A stretch of 61,377 nucleotides of DNA. It comes from Bradyrhizobium manausense. Its GTDB lineage: Bacteria > Pseudomonadota > Alphaproteobacteria > Rhizobiales > Xanthobacteraceae. Shown piece by piece: positions 27,897-36,791 of this stretch (position 1 is the first letter of the stretch; each line of letters opens with the position of its first letter). The stretch lies in the NCBI RefSeq assembly GCF_018130615.1, contig NZ_JAFCKB010000032.1, positions 1 to 61,377 on the forward strand. The letters are read 5' to 3'. A program made the translations under genes and the position numbers. Below the pieces are notes generated by a model. The model had not been told where the DNA came from and searched no databases. It saw nothing but the letters and a program-made list of their open reading frames with translations.

Positions 27897-29747
27897 TTAG
27901 TGTCCGCCGCGTCCATCGTCATCGTCGTGGAAGTCGTGATCGCCGCCGTGGCCGAACCCGGGATCAACGCACGCAAAGTTTGCGGCGTCGCTGGTCAGGC
28001 CGCTGCCCTTGTATGTCGCGATCTGGGGATAGACGCAGAGCGGCCGCGTGCCTCCCGTCGGGAAGTTCTGGGCGATGCGCGGATCGAACAAGCCGCCGGT
28101 CGGGTAGGGCGAGGCGGTGTTGGTATTGGCCGCGACGATGCGTTCCGGTGCGATACCGGCTTCGACCCAGTCGGTGATCGCCTTGAGCTGGTTCGTCGCG
28201 AAGCTGGCGGTGGCTGCGCCGCCGCCGCAATGCGCCATGTTGGGCACCATGAACAGCCGCGCGAAATCGGTTGCATGATTGCCCATGCGCTGGTTCATCT
28301 TGCGATACCAGCGCGCGATCGCGGCGCCCGAAAAGATGCCGTCATTGACCGAGGACGAGATGATCAGCTTGCCGCCGCGCGACCTGAACGGACGCAGATC
28401 GGTTGCGACCGCTGCCATGAAGTCCATCGAGCTTTCCGGATAGGCCGCCGTCTTCGTGAAGATCTTCGGCGCATCGGTGTCGAAGTTGAATTTGAACACG
28501 AAGGCTTCCTGGCCGTTCGGTCCGTTGACGGGAGTGACGACGGGCGGCGTCTGGAAGATCATCGGGATCGCGCCGGCGCCGAGCGTCAGATTGATCGCGG
28601 TGTTGACGCCAGGCACGGGGGCGGTGACGACGTTCCACAACTGCCAGCCCGCGCCGGGCGCAGTGGGTGGCGTCCAGATGCCGGCATCCCAGAACCAGTT
28701 CGAATAGAGCCGCTCGCCGTTTGAATTCACCGGCCCCGTATAGATCTTCTTGAGCGCATCCACTTGGCCGCTGGTGAGGCAAGTGCCACCGTGCGGCGTG
28801 CTGCCATGCGAGCCGGTGCCGCAGGTGTAGCTCGCGAGTGCCGGGTACACTTTCTTCGCCGTGCAGGCATGATAATTGTCGATGATGCCGTCGACGAGGC
28901 CATCCAGTGCATCGCAGGCGCTCAGGATCGCAGCCGATGCCACCTGAAGATCCTGCTGCGGGAACGTGTCGGGAATGAAGGGCTGCCCGTTGATGTCCTT
29001 GCTGGTTGAAAGCGTACCGAGCACCTGCTCGTTCCAGGCTTCCGCCAGGCCCGCCTGCGGCAGGTTGAAGCCGGGATTTTGCGAGATCACGCCGTCGAAC
29101 AGCCAGGGCGATCGCTGTGACGCGACCATCGCGTCACGGCCGCCGTTCGAACAGCCCATGATGTAGGAATAGACGGTGTCGAGGCCGTAGAAATAGGAGA
29201 TGATCTGCTTGGCGGTCGTCGCAGTCTTCTCGATGCCATTGTAGCCGTAATCCCGGCGTGCCTGGGCATCGATCGCGAAATGCGCGGAGCCGCCGGCATT
29301 GACGTCGTCGTCCTGATAGCCGCCGACCACATTGGCCGCGTTATCCTCGTGGCCGCCGTCATCGGCTGCGACCACCCAGCCTTGGCCGAGCTCGACGCCG
29401 GCCGCGCCTTGCGGGTCGGCATTGAGGCTGCCGTCGGTGCCGCCACCGCCCATCATCTCGAAGCGGCCATGCCAGGTGTTGGGCAGGTTGAGCGCAAAGC
29501 CGATGCCGTAGGTGAAGTGATCGGGATCCTGCGTGGAGACGCGCTTGTTGATGATGCCGATCACGTTGCAGTAGCCCGACTTCTGCGTCGCGCTCAGGAT
29601 CTGCGTGTTCGGCAGCGTGAGGCCGGTGAGGGCAGTGCAGGACGAGCGCGGGGCCACCCCGCTCGGCGGCAGCCCGTGCGCGGTGGCCTGCGGGCCGAGC
29701 GACGCCCATGTGGCTATGATCGTCGAGGCGAGGAAAAGTCGTTTCAT
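27897..29747 (-). CDS. Secreted tannase/feruloyl esterase family protein
   Basis: This 616-residue exported esterase hydrolyses ester bonds of plant phenolics such as feruloyl or galloyl esters. The signal peptide is FLASTIIATWASLG up to ATA. The nucleophile motif is MGCSNGGRD and the His motif is PNMAHCGGG, the paired Cys of the tannase CS-D-HC arrangement. The C-terminal tail after FGHGGDHDFHDDDD is His/Asp-rich and could bind metal. The ATG at 29747 follows GGGAGGG. It is divergent from a MarR gene. Confidence 0.9.
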   Translation of the reverse strand: MKRLFLASTIIATWASLGPQATAHGLPPSGVAPRSSCTALTGLTLPNTQILSATQKSGYCNVIGIINKRVSTQDPDHFTYGIGFALNLPNTWHGRFEMMGGGGTDGSLNADPQGAAGVELGQGWVVAADDGGHEDNAANVVGGYQDDDVNAGGSAHFAIDAQARRDYGYNGIEKTATTAKQIISYFYGLDTVYSYIMGCSNGGRDAMVASQRSPWLFDGVISQNPGFNLPQAGLAEAWNEQVLGTLSTSKDINGQPFIPDTFPQQDLQVASAAILSACDALDGLVDGIIDNYHACTAKKVYPALASYTCGTGSHGSTPHGGTCLTSGQVDALKKIYTGPVNSNGERLYSNWFWDAGIWTPPTAPGAGWQLWNVVTAPVPGVNTAINLTLGAGAIPMIFQTPPVVTPVNGPNGQEAFVFKFNFDTDAPKIFTKTAAYPESSMDFMAAVATDLRPFRSRGGKLIISSSVNDGIFSGAAIARWYRKMNQRMGNHATDFARLFMVPNMAHCGGGAATASFATNQLKAITDWVEAGIAPERIVAANTNTASPYPTGGLFDPRIAQNFPTGGTRPLCVYPQIATYKGSGLTSDAANFACVDPGFGHGGDHDFHDDDDGRGGH

Positions 29748-30212
29748 GTCATGCCCTCCCAGTTTCATCTTGGATGATTGAACGAAAGCGCCCGACGCGC
29801 CGCCGGTTGGCGTGACGTCGAGTGGTCAGAAAACTTTTCGAAAACGCTGCTGGGAGACACGCGCACGTGGGCGATGACCCACGACGCAATTGCGGTTGCG
29901 CGCAAAACCATTCCGCCGCGATGCGCTGTGGCATGCGGATCGGCGCCCACCCCTGATGACGGCACGAACGTTCGCTCCCCTTGAACCCGCTCATGATACG
30001 GCAGGCCTTCACGATCCTTAGGCGAGCGATGTTGCCGTGTCAACATGACGCATCGCGCGATATTGCCGTGCAACCTGTCGTGGAAGCTGTAGGCGGCAAG
30101 GCCGCGTATGCGCCCGGCTTCTCGATCCGGCCTCGCTGCGTTAGACTCGCTGTCCGAATCCTCGAGCCCCAGCCGGATGCACCTCTGCCGGCTTTGCGAA
30201 AGATGCGCATCG
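29748..30212. other. Intergenic region, divergent promoters, no gene seen
   Basis: This 465-bp stretch separates the divergent esterase and MarR genes. Short ORFs here have no ribosome site or recognisable domain. It contains the ATGTTG/CAACAT palindrome listed separately. Confidence 0.5.
30029..30046. promoter_or_regulatory. Candidate MarR operator
   Basis: ATGTTG and CAACAT are perfect 6-bp arms around a 6-bp centre. It lies between the divergent esterase and MarR genes, which fits autoregulation and control of the esterase by the MarR protein. Not proven. Confidence 0.35.
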
Positions 30213-30770
30213 ATGCAGTCAGGCAAGGCACGGGCGGGAAAACGGGTCGCCGCCAAACAACCGCGGCGAGCGGCCGGCGTGCCAAAGCTGTCGCGACCGG
30301 CGCCGCATGCCGTGTCCGGCACGAAGCCGAGCCGGGCAAAGCCGCTTGCCCTTGGCGATCTCTCGCAGCTGTTGGGCTACTCCCTCCGCCGGGCGCAGCT
30401 CTGGATCTTCAGGGAGTTCAGCCGGCAACTGGCGGCCTTCGAGATCAGTCCGGCGCAATTTTCCGTGCTTTGCGTCATCGATGCCAATCCTGGCGTCAAT
30501 CAGCTCGCCGTCGCACAACTTCTGTCGATCGAACGGGCCGGGCTTGGCAGGCTGGTGGATCATCTGGAAGGTCGCGGCCTGGTGCGGCGCACGGCGTCAG
30601 CGATCAATCGCCGCTATTACGTGCTCTATCTGACCGAGACCGGTACGGCGCTCCTGGATCGGCTAAAGCCGGCGGCCGCCGCAAGCGACGAGGCACTTGC
30701 GGCCAAGATCGGGTCGCGCGCGTACAAGGAATTGCAGCGGGCGCTCTCGATCTTTGTCGGAGACGCCTGA
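30213..30770 (+). CDS. MarR family transcriptional regulator
   Basis: This 185-residue protein has a basic N-terminal extension and a MarR winged helix (about 60-180): LSQLLGYSLRRAQLWIFREF, then QLAVAQLLSIERAGLGRLVD (recognition helix) and the wing GLVRRTASAINRRYYVLYLT. It sits opposite the feruloyl-esterase-like gene. MarR proteins such as FerC or HcaR sense hydroxycinnamates, so an aromatic ligand is a reasonable guess. The ATG at 30213 is chosen; upstream starts are possible. Confidence 0.85.
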   Translation: MQSGKARAGKRVAAKQPRRAAGVPKLSRPAPHAVSGTKPSRAKPLALGDLSQLLGYSLRRAQLWIFREFSRQLAAFEISPAQFSVLCVIDANPGVNQLAVAQLLSIERAGLGRLVDHLEGRGLVRRTASAINRRYYVLYLTETGTALLDRLKPAAAASDEALAAKIGSRAYKELQRALSIFVGDA

Positions 30771-30935
30771 GCGATCCGGAGGCCATGCCGCTACGACTTG
30801 GTTTGGCCAGCCGCCCCTCCTTTATCATGGCTTGAACTGCGTGGCCGGAACAGGCAAACGGTCCGCGAAGATCGTGGCTTGGATCAGTTGATCTGGCCGC
30901 TCGTTTCAAGCTGACCTCAAGGGAGAGACCCCATC

Positions 30936-32027
30936 ATGAAACGCCGTACATTCCTCAAGGGCGGCGCGGTCGCCGGCGCGACGACGCTGGTTGCGGCCCC
31001 TGCGATCGCGCAGAGCGCGCCCGAGATCAAATGGCGCCTGACCTCGAGCTTCCCGAAGTCGCTCGACACCATTTACGGCACGGCGCAGACCTTTGCGAAA
31101 TATGTTGCAGAGGCCACCGACAACAAATTCCAGATCCAGACCTTTGCCGCCGGCGAGCTGGTCCCGGGCCTGCAGGCGCTCGATGCCGTCAGCGTCGCCT
31201 CGGTCGAGATGGCGCAGACGCCGCTCTATTTCTACATCGGCAAGGAGCCGGCGCTCGCCTATGCCACCGGCGCGCCGTTCGGCATGAACCATCGTCATCA
31301 AGAATCCTGGTGGTACTTTGGTGGTGGTGCCGACCTCGCTAACGAGGCGCTCAAGCCGTTCAAGGCGCACGCGATCCTCTGCGGCAATTCCGGTACCCAG
31401 ATGGGCGGTTGGTTTCGCAAGGAGATCAAGACCGTCGACGATCTCAAGGGCCTCAAATTCCGCATCGCCGGCATGGGCGGCCATGTGCTGGCGCGGCTCG
31501 GCATCGTGCCGCAGCAGCTTGCCGGCGGCGACGTCTATGCGGCGCTGGAGAAGGGCTCGATCGATGCCGCCGAATTCGTCGGTCCCTACGACGACGAGAA
31601 GCTCGGCTTCCAGAGGGTCGCAAAATACTACTACTTCCCCGGCTGGTGGGAGGGCGGTGCCATGCTGCACATTATCGTCAATGACGAGAAGTGGGCAAGC
31701 CTGCCGAAGCAGTATCAGGCGATCGTCAACCAGGCGGCCTCTGCAGCCGGCGCCTGGATGCTCGAGAAGTACGACAGCGTGAATCCGGCGGCGCTGAAGC
31801 GGTTGATCGCCAACGGCGCCGAGCTGAAGGCATTCCCGCAGCCAGTGATGGAAGCCTGCTACAACGCGACCCAGGAGCATCTGAGCGAGCTCGCGGCCAA
31901 GAGCGAGCTGTTCAAGCGAACCAAGGAAAGCCACGACGCGTATGTGAAGGAGCTGCTGTTCTACACGCAGATCGCGGAGAATTTTTACGACAGCTATCTG
32001 CTGAGCAAGATGCGCAACAGGACATGA
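30936..32027 (+). CDS. TRAP transporter substrate-binding protein (DctP family)
   Basis: This 363-residue periplasmic binding protein has a Tat signal (KRRTFLKGGAVAGATTLVAA ending AIA). The body matches DctP/TakP-type receptors: IKWRLTSSFPKSLDTIYGTA, IKTVDDLKGLKFRIAGMGGH and VGPYDDEKLGF. TakP members bind alpha-keto acids. No DctQ or DctM membrane subunits are in the window, so it is an orphan that would need partners elsewhere. An AGGGAGA ribosome site precedes the ATG. Confidence 0.92.
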   Translation: MKRRTFLKGGAVAGATTLVAAPAIAQSAPEIKWRLTSSFPKSLDTIYGTAQTFAKYVAEATDNKFQIQTFAAGELVPGLQALDAVSVASVEMAQTPLYFYIGKEPALAYATGAPFGMNHRHQESWWYFGGGADLANEALKPFKAHAILCGNSGTQMGGWFRKEIKTVDDLKGLKFRIAGMGGHVLARLGIVPQQLAGGDVYAALEKGSIDAAEFVGPYDDEKLGFQRVAKYYYFPGWWEGGAMLHIIVNDEKWASLPKQYQAIVNQAASAAGAWMLEKYDSVNPAALKRLIANGAELKAFPQPVMEACYNATQEHLSELAAKSELFKRTKESHDAYVKELLFYTQIAENFYDSYLLSKMRNRT

Positions 32028-32094
32028 TGATGAGGAGGGCGCGACACTGCGATCGCGCCGCGCTATCGTAGGGCGCGCAACGGCGCATAGCGCC

Positions 32095-32122
32095 GTGCCC
32101 ACCACTTCTTGATGGTGGGCAC
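32095..32122 (+). repeat. Hairpin after TRAP binding-protein gene
   Basis: GTGCCCACCA and TGGTGGGCAC are perfect 10-bp arms with an 8-base loop, 68 bp past the stop. The loop and context (TTGCCCAC nearby) also resemble a dispersed repeat. A weak terminator is possible. Confidence 0.5.
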
Positions 32123-32269
32123 GCTAGCGCTTTGCCCACGGGTTCGGAGCATGTAGCCCGAGTGTCCGCCCCCACCGCGATCCACGTAACCCCACGGAGA
32201 AATTAACCGGCCATTAACCATATCGGCGGCATCGTTAACCATTCAATAACAGGGAACGAGTCGGCCGCC

Positions 32270-32968
32270 ATGGAGGCCCTAGCAAAACCTCAACGCCAAA
32301 TGGTGCGCCTGCGCGGGCGCTCCTATGTGGCCTTCGTCTTCGTGCCCACGGTTCCGATCCAGGACTGGCTCGCCGAAATCGACGCCACCATCGCCCGCTC
32401 GCCGGGCTTCTTTGCCGGCCGGCCCGTGGTGATCGACCTGTCCTCGGTCGATCTCAGCCAGGCAGGAATCGGCCACCTGCTCACCAGCCTGCAGGACCGC
32501 AACATCCGCGTGCTCGGCATCGAGGGCGTAGAGGAGGCGCGGCTGACGCCCTCAATGCCGCCGCTGCTCTCGGGCGGGCGCAGCTGCGTGATCGAGCCGA
32601 CTGCGCCCAGGAAACCCGAGGCCAAGGTCGAGACCAAGCCGACCTCGCTGCTGCTCGAGAGCCCGGTGCGCTCGGGCCAGACCGTGATCTTTCCTGAAGG
32701 CGACGTCACCATTCTGGGCTCGGTCGGCTCCGGCGCCGAGGTCGTGGCCGGCGGGTCCATCCACATCTACGGCGCGCTCCGCGGCCGCGCCATGGCGGGC
32801 GTGAACGGTCACACGAGCGCGCGCATCTATTGCCAGAAGATCGAGGCCGAACTGCTTGCAATCGATGGATTTTATCAGACCGCCGACGACATCGACAGCG
32901 CCTTGCGCGGCCGGCCCGCTCAGGCCTGGCTGCAGGGCAACACCATGCGAATTACCGCGCTGAACTGA
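32270..32968 (+). CDS. minC: Septum site-determining protein MinC
   Basis: MinC inhibits FtsZ polymerisation away from midcell. The 232-residue protein has the N-terminal inhibitory domain (about 1-105) and the C-terminal beta-helix (about 130-230) with DVTILGSVGSGAEVVAGGSI and GALRGRAMAGVNGHT. It starts a three-gene operon with minD and minE. Confidence 0.95.
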   Translation: MEALAKPQRQMVRLRGRSYVAFVFVPTVPIQDWLAEIDATIARSPGFFAGRPVVIDLSSVDLSQAGIGHLLTSLQDRNIRVLGIEGVEEARLTPSMPPLLSGGRSCVIEPTAPRKPEAKVETKPTSLLLESPVRSGQTVIFPEGDVTILGSVGSGAEVVAGGSIHIYGALRGRAMAGVNGHTSARIYCQKIEAELLAIDGFYQTADDIDSALRGRPAQAWLQGNTMRITALN

Positions 32969-32987
32969 CCAGAAGGAGATATTTGAG

Positions 32988-33803
32988 ATGGCCAAGGTAC
33001 TGGTCGTAACGTCAGGCAAGGGCGGCGTCGGCAAGACGACGACGACCGCCGCATTGGGGGCTGCGCTTGCACAACGCGGCGACAAGGTCGTCGTCGTCGA
33101 TTTCGACGTTGGCTTGCGCAACCTCGACCTCGTGATGGGCGCCGAACGCCGCGTCGTGTTCGACCTCATCAATGTGGTGCAGGGCGTGGCCAAGCTGCCG
33201 CAGGCCCTGATCAAGGACAAGCGGCTGGAGAACCTCTGGCTGCTGCCAGCCTCCCAGACCCGCGACAAGGACGCGCTGACCGAAGAGGGCGTCGGCAAGG
33301 TGATCGCCGACCTGCGCAGCCGGTTCGACTGGGTGATCTGCGACAGCCCGGCGGGCATCGAGCGCGGCGCTTCCATGGCGATGCGCTTTGCGGATGAAGC
33401 GGTGATCGTCACCAATCCCGAAGTCTCCTCGGTGCGCGATTCCGACCGCATCATCGGCATGCTCGATTCCAAGACCGTGCGGGCCGAGAAGGGCGAGCGG
33501 GTCGAGAAGCACATTCTCATCACCCGCTACGATCCCTCACGCGCCGCGCGCGGCGAGATGCTGACCATCGACGACATCCTCGAAATTCTCGCAACGCCGC
33601 TGCTCGGCATCATCCCGGAGAGCCAGGACGTGCTCCGCGCCTCCAACGTCGGCACGCCCGTTACGCTGTCGAACGCCGAAGGCGCACCCGCGCGGGCCTA
33701 TATCGACGCGGCGCGACGGCTGTGCGGCGACACCGTGCCGATGCAGGTGCCGACCGAGCGCAAGGGCTTCATGGATCGTCTGCTGCGACGGAGGGCTGCA
33801 TGA
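32988..33803 (+). CDS. minD: Septum site-determining ATPase MinD
   Basis: MinD is the membrane-binding ATPase that recruits MinC and oscillates with MinE. The 271-residue protein has the deviant Walker A motif SGKGGVGKTTT at residues 9-19, VVDFDVGLRNLD (switch) and DSPAGIE. The C-terminus ends KGFMDRLLRRR, the amphipathic membrane-targeting helix. The AAGGAGATATTTGAG site precedes the ATG. Confidence 0.97.
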   Translation: MAKVLVVTSGKGGVGKTTTTAALGAALAQRGDKVVVVDFDVGLRNLDLVMGAERRVVFDLINVVQGVAKLPQALIKDKRLENLWLLPASQTRDKDALTEEGVGKVIADLRSRFDWVICDSPAGIERGASMAMRFADEAVIVTNPEVSSVRDSDRIIGMLDSKTVRAEKGERVEKHILITRYDPSRAARGEMLTIDDILEILATPLLGIIPESQDVLRASNVGTPVTLSNAEGAPARAYIDAARRLCGDTVPMQVPTERKGFMDRLLRRRAA

Positions 33804-34081
33804 GCATGGGTCTGCTCCGGCTTCTCCGCGGCAACAAGGCGTCCGCACCCGTCGCTCGCGAACGGCTGCAGATCCTGCTGGCCCATGAACGCGGAATGCG
33901 CGGCCAGCCCGATCTGCTCGGTGTGCTGCGTGAGGAAATTCTCGCGGTCGTCTCCAAGCACGTCATGCTGGATCCGACCAAGGTGATCGTCCGGCTCGAG
34001 CGCGGCGACGAGGTCTCGACCCTGGAGGTCGATATCGAGGTGCCCAACGATTTCGAGCGCAAGAAGGTGGCGGTCGCGTAG
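33800..34081 (+). CDS. minE: Cell division topological specificity factor MinE
   Basis: MinE stimulates MinD ATPase and restricts MinCD to the poles. The 93-residue protein has the anti-MinCD part (ARERLQILLAHERG) and the topological specificity domain (LREEILAVVSKHV, then VEIDVEVP-like LEVDIEVPNDF). Its ATG overlaps the minD stop (ATGA). Confidence 0.96.
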   Translation: MSMGLLRLLRGNKASAPVARERLQILLAHERGMRGQPDLLGVLREEILAVVSKHVMLDPTKVIVRLERGDEVSTLEVDIEVPNDFERKKVAVA

Positions 34082-34119
34082 GGGACGCGGCCGACGAGGT
34101 CCCGTTTGGGGTGGGTGAG

Positions 34120-34153
34120 AAGGCGGTTCGCTGGGCACAGCGGGCCGCCTTTT
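34120..34153 (+). terminator. Rho-independent terminator of minCDE
   Basis: AAGGCGG at 34120-34126 pairs with CCGCCTT at 34145-34151, enclosing a CGCTG/CAGCG inner helix. A T run continues to 34153. It begins 39 bp after the minE stop. Confidence 0.8.
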
Positions 34154-34253
34154 GCGTGTTGAGATAAGTGCCACGGAACGAGGCGAGGGGCTCAATCGTT
34201 GTGAGACACCTGCGGGAGCGATGCGCCGTGGGTCATCAAACCGGAGAGCGCCC

Positions 34254-34439
34254 ATGATGTCCGAGGTCCAGGTTCATACTGTCGCCCGGCAGATGCTGGA
34301 AAAGCATGGTTTCGCTGCAATTGCGAAGGCGGCCGAGCAGGCCCAGGTCTGCGAGGGCCGCGGCGAGGCGGATGAGGCGAAGGAATGGCGCCACATCGAG
34401 GATGCCATGAAGATCATCCGCGGCCCGCATCAGAGCTGA
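34254..34439 (+). CDS. Small hypothetical protein (61 aa)
   Basis: The ORF follows GGAGAGC and encodes VQVHTVARQMLEKHGFAAIA and AKEWRHIEDAMKIIRG, amphipathic helices typical of small rhizobial proteins. There is no recognised domain. It lies between the min operon and a divergent secreted protein. Confidence 0.7.
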   Translation: MMSEVQVHTVARQMLEKHGFAAIAKAAEQAQVCEGRGEADEAKEWRHIEDAMKIIRGPHQS

Positions 34440-34520
34440 TGGGCCAGCCTGCCAGCGTTTCGACGCCTTGGTAAGGATCTGAATGCTGCCGCGAGCCGGC
34501 CGGGTCCCGCTCAGTTGGGC

Positions 34521-34769
34521 CTAGTGCTCGCCCTGTTCGCCGCCCTGGGTCATCGGCCTATGCTGGGTCTGCGGCTGAGCGCGCTCGCCGGTCTCCTTGC
34601 AGGGGAGCCGCTCCCACGATCCGTCCGCCGCCTGTTGATAGGCGCTGCAAGATGATGAGATCGCCTTGTCCTCGCCCTTCTGGGCATCGGAATTTTTCGC
34701 CAGCGCTGGCGCTACCAGCACGGCGCTCGCTGCCAGCAAGCCGGCGAGGACGAGATGGGTGATCCGCAT
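34521..34769 (-). CDS. Small secreted hypothetical protein (82 aa)
   Basis: The signal peptide is THLVLAGLLAASAVLVAPAL, ending ALA. The mature part has two Cys (SSSCSAY, RLPCKETG) that may pair, and a Gln/His-rich tail. GGAGAC precedes the ATG. Function unknown. Confidence 0.75.
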   Translation of the reverse strand: MRITHLVLAGLLAASAVLVAPALAKNSDAQKGEDKAISSSCSAYQQAADGSWERLPCKETGERAQPQTQHRPMTQGGEQGEH

Positions 34770-34871
34770 GGGGGTCTCCAGATTGAAAACGCCTGCATGC
34801 TCGCCACGAATGTGACGATTATGGGCCGGGACGGCAGTTCCGTCCCGGCATTCTTAACGGCTCGGAAGGTC

Positions 34872-35264
34872 CTAGCCGCCCTTGCTGCGGATCAGGCCAG
34901 CGAGGCTGGTCTTCTGCTTTTCGCACCAATTGCTCATGCCGAGCCGACGCTGGTCGAGATCGGTCGTCTGGGTCGCGACCGCGACCTCCGCCATGATGTC
35001 GTCGGCCTGCTTCTCGCCCATCTTGCCGCCGGTGTGCATCCAGGCAATGGCCTTACGCACCTGCTCGGTGGTGCCGTCGGGAAGCTGCATCTGCTGCGCC
35101 TTCTGCACCAGATCCTGGTAGGCGACGTCCGTGTTCGGGCATTCGACCTTGGCGGCAAAGGCCTGCAAGACCATCGTCACATAGGTCGAGCGCGTATGGT
35201 CGTCGGCCGCTTGGGCGGGAGCGGCGATCAGCAACAGGCCTGCCATCAGCAAGGGGTAGCGCAT
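34872..35264 (-). CDS. Secreted hypothetical protein (130 aa)
   Basis: The signal peptide is MRYPLLMAGLLLIAAPAQAA. The mature part is helical with two Cys (KVECPNTD, SNWCEKQK) suggesting one disulfide. No family recognised. GAGGACC precedes the ATG. Confidence 0.75.
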   Translation of the reverse strand: MRYPLLMAGLLLIAAPAQAADDHTRSTYVTMVLQAFAAKVECPNTDVAYQDLVQKAQQMQLPDGTTEQVRKAIAWMHTGGKMGEKQADDIMAEVAVATQTTDLDQRRLGMSNWCEKQKTSLAGLIRSKGG

Positions 35265-35392
35265 CCTTAAGGTCCTCCTCGTTTTTTGGGAGGCTAGCGT
35301 CCTGCGAGCGGCTCTGCAATGGCTGCAGGGGTCGATTGTCGCTCATTCGCGGGGTGCGTTAGATTGAGCCGTCCCTGGTCCCGGAGAGCGAC

Positions 35393-36178
35393 ATGAGCCT
35401 GTTCAGCACGCCGTTCGATCGCGAACGTGACAGAGCGCTCGTCACCGGTGCGGGCAATGGCATCGGCCGCGCCATCGCGCTGGGCCTGGTCGGCGAGGGC
35501 GTGCGGACGCTGTTTGCCGATGTGAGTGCCGAGAGGGTGAAGGCCGCCGTCGGTGCGAGTGAGAGGCCTGACCTGGCGCTGCCCTGGGTCGGCGATCTCG
35601 CGAGACCGGACGCGTGTGACGAGTTGCTTGCAACTGCCGACGCCGCGCTGGGCCAGGTGTCGCATTTCGTGCACAGCGCCTCGCCGCCTCGACGCGAGTC
35701 CGATCACGCGCTCGCCGTCGATCGCGGGACCTGGCAACAGATGCACGCGGTCAATCTCGATGCTGGCTTTCATCTGGCGCGCGAGCTCGCAAAGCGCCTG
35801 ATCGCAGCGAAGCGGCCCGGCTCGTTCCTGTTTCTCACCTCGCTACATGCGGGCACGCCGCGCAACCTGCCGCATTATTCGACGGCGAAGGCGGGGATGG
35901 CGATGCTGGTGAAGGAGCTCGCGAAGAGCTTTGGTCGTCACGACATCCGCGTCAATGCGCTGGTGCCGGGCGCTATCGCGGCGGGCGGATTTGTCGCGGA
36001 TGCTTCTCTGGCGAAACACATTCCGCTCGGGCGTCTCGGCGAGGCCAACGACCTCGTGCCTGTCGCGCTCACCGTGCTGTCGAACATGCTTTCAGGTTAC
36101 GTCACCGGCGCAGCCTTCGTCGTCGACGGCGGGTTGTCGCTGACGAACTGGTTCGACGCGCCTGAGCTCGAAGAGTAG
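35393..36178 (+). CDS. SDR family NAD(P)-dependent oxidoreductase
   Basis: This 261-residue short-chain dehydrogenase has a Rossmann motif TGAGNGIGRA near residue 19, a SLHAG catalytic Ser region and the YSTAKAG (YxxxK) motif, with VNALVPGAIAAGG and a typical C-terminal VTGAAFVVDGGLS. The substrate cannot be told. It abuts the convergent DUF6894 gene end to end. Confidence 0.93.
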   Translation: MSLFSTPFDRERDRALVTGAGNGIGRAIALGLVGEGVRTLFADVSAERVKAAVGASERPDLALPWVGDLARPDACDELLATADAALGQVSHFVHSASPPRRESDHALAVDRGTWQQMHAVNLDAGFHLARELAKRLIAAKRPGSFLFLTSLHAGTPRNLPHYSTAKAGMAMLVKELAKSFGRHDIRVNALVPGAIAAGGFVADASLAKHIPLGRLGEANDLVPVALTVLSNMLSGYVTGAAFVVDGGLSLTNWFDAPELEE

Positions 36179-36409
36179 CTAGCGCCGCCAGGCCGGTACG
36201 GGATCGAGCGGCGTGCGATAGACCTCGTTGTGATCGCGATCGGTCACGCGCACGGCGCAACCCTTGCGCTGCAGCTCCGGCTTCACCTGCGACAGTTCGG
36301 TCGCCAGCTGAACGGCGCGATCGGAAGCGACCTCGATATCCTCGAGGATGATTCCGCCCTGGTTCTTGAACTCTTCACCAACCACGAGATCGAAGGAATA
36401 ATAAGGCAT
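36179..36409 (-). CDS. DUF6894 family protein
   Basis: This 76-residue protein starts MPYYSFDLVVGEEFKNQGG and has ILEDIEVASDRAVQLATELS, as in DUF6894 proteins, which are short and common in Bradyrhizobium. Function unknown. Confidence 0.75.
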   Translation of the reverse strand: MPYYSFDLVVGEEFKNQGGIILEDIEVASDRAVQLATELSQVKPELQRKGCAVRVTDRDHNEVYRTPLDPVPAWRR

Positions 36410-36791
36410 CCGAATTCCCCGGTGTGACGACCCAAATTCTCAAAGCGAAGACTTCAACGTAAGTCTTCAAAACATGCTGGATCGTACCACTGAGTCGACA
36501 TCTATCCGATGAACGAACCGCGCAATCTCTGTGCTTATGGCGCAGAAATGATGTGCAACGTTCGAGGGCCTTAAGATTTTATTAAATATGTTGGCGTGAT
36601 CATGAGGCATGGAATTGCAGTAGAACCGGGCTCCGGGAACCGGCAGCTGCAAGAGAAGGCCGGCGGCATAGATCCCGACGGCCTTTTCTCTTTGCACTCA
36701 GCTCTTCATCACCGTAGTTGCACGGACTCAACGCATCGCAGCGAGTCGGACAGCTTGCATTGACGTTTGATGCTGGTCTCTCGACGCAGCT
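36410..36791. other. Intergenic region with candidate RNA
   Basis: No convincing ORF is present in this 382-bp gap. It is AT-richer near 36560-36600 (ATTTTATTAAATATG), which could hold a promoter, and carries the hairpin-terminator structure listed next. Confidence 0.5.
36609..36693 (+). ncRNA. Candidate structured small RNA with terminator
   Basis: TTGCAG (36615-36620) pairs with CTGCAA (36647-36652) around a CCGG-rich inner stem. Directly after, AAGGCCG (36656-36662) pairs with CGGCCTT (36679-36685), followed by a TTTCTCTTT run, as in an intrinsic terminator. No gene precedes it on this strand within reach: the nearest plus-strand stop is at 36178. The 5' end is a guess. It could also serve as a transcript end for the opposite strand. 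Confidence 0.4.

Noticed and set aside
29981-30835. Plus-strand ORF (284 aa) overlapping MarR
   Set aside because: Arg-rich low-complexity translation; the overlapping frame has a standard MarR fold.
30870-30900. FixK/FNR-like site before the TRAP binding protein
   Set aside because: Only TTGGATCAGTTGATC-like words occur; the paired TTGA-N6-TCAA arms are absent.
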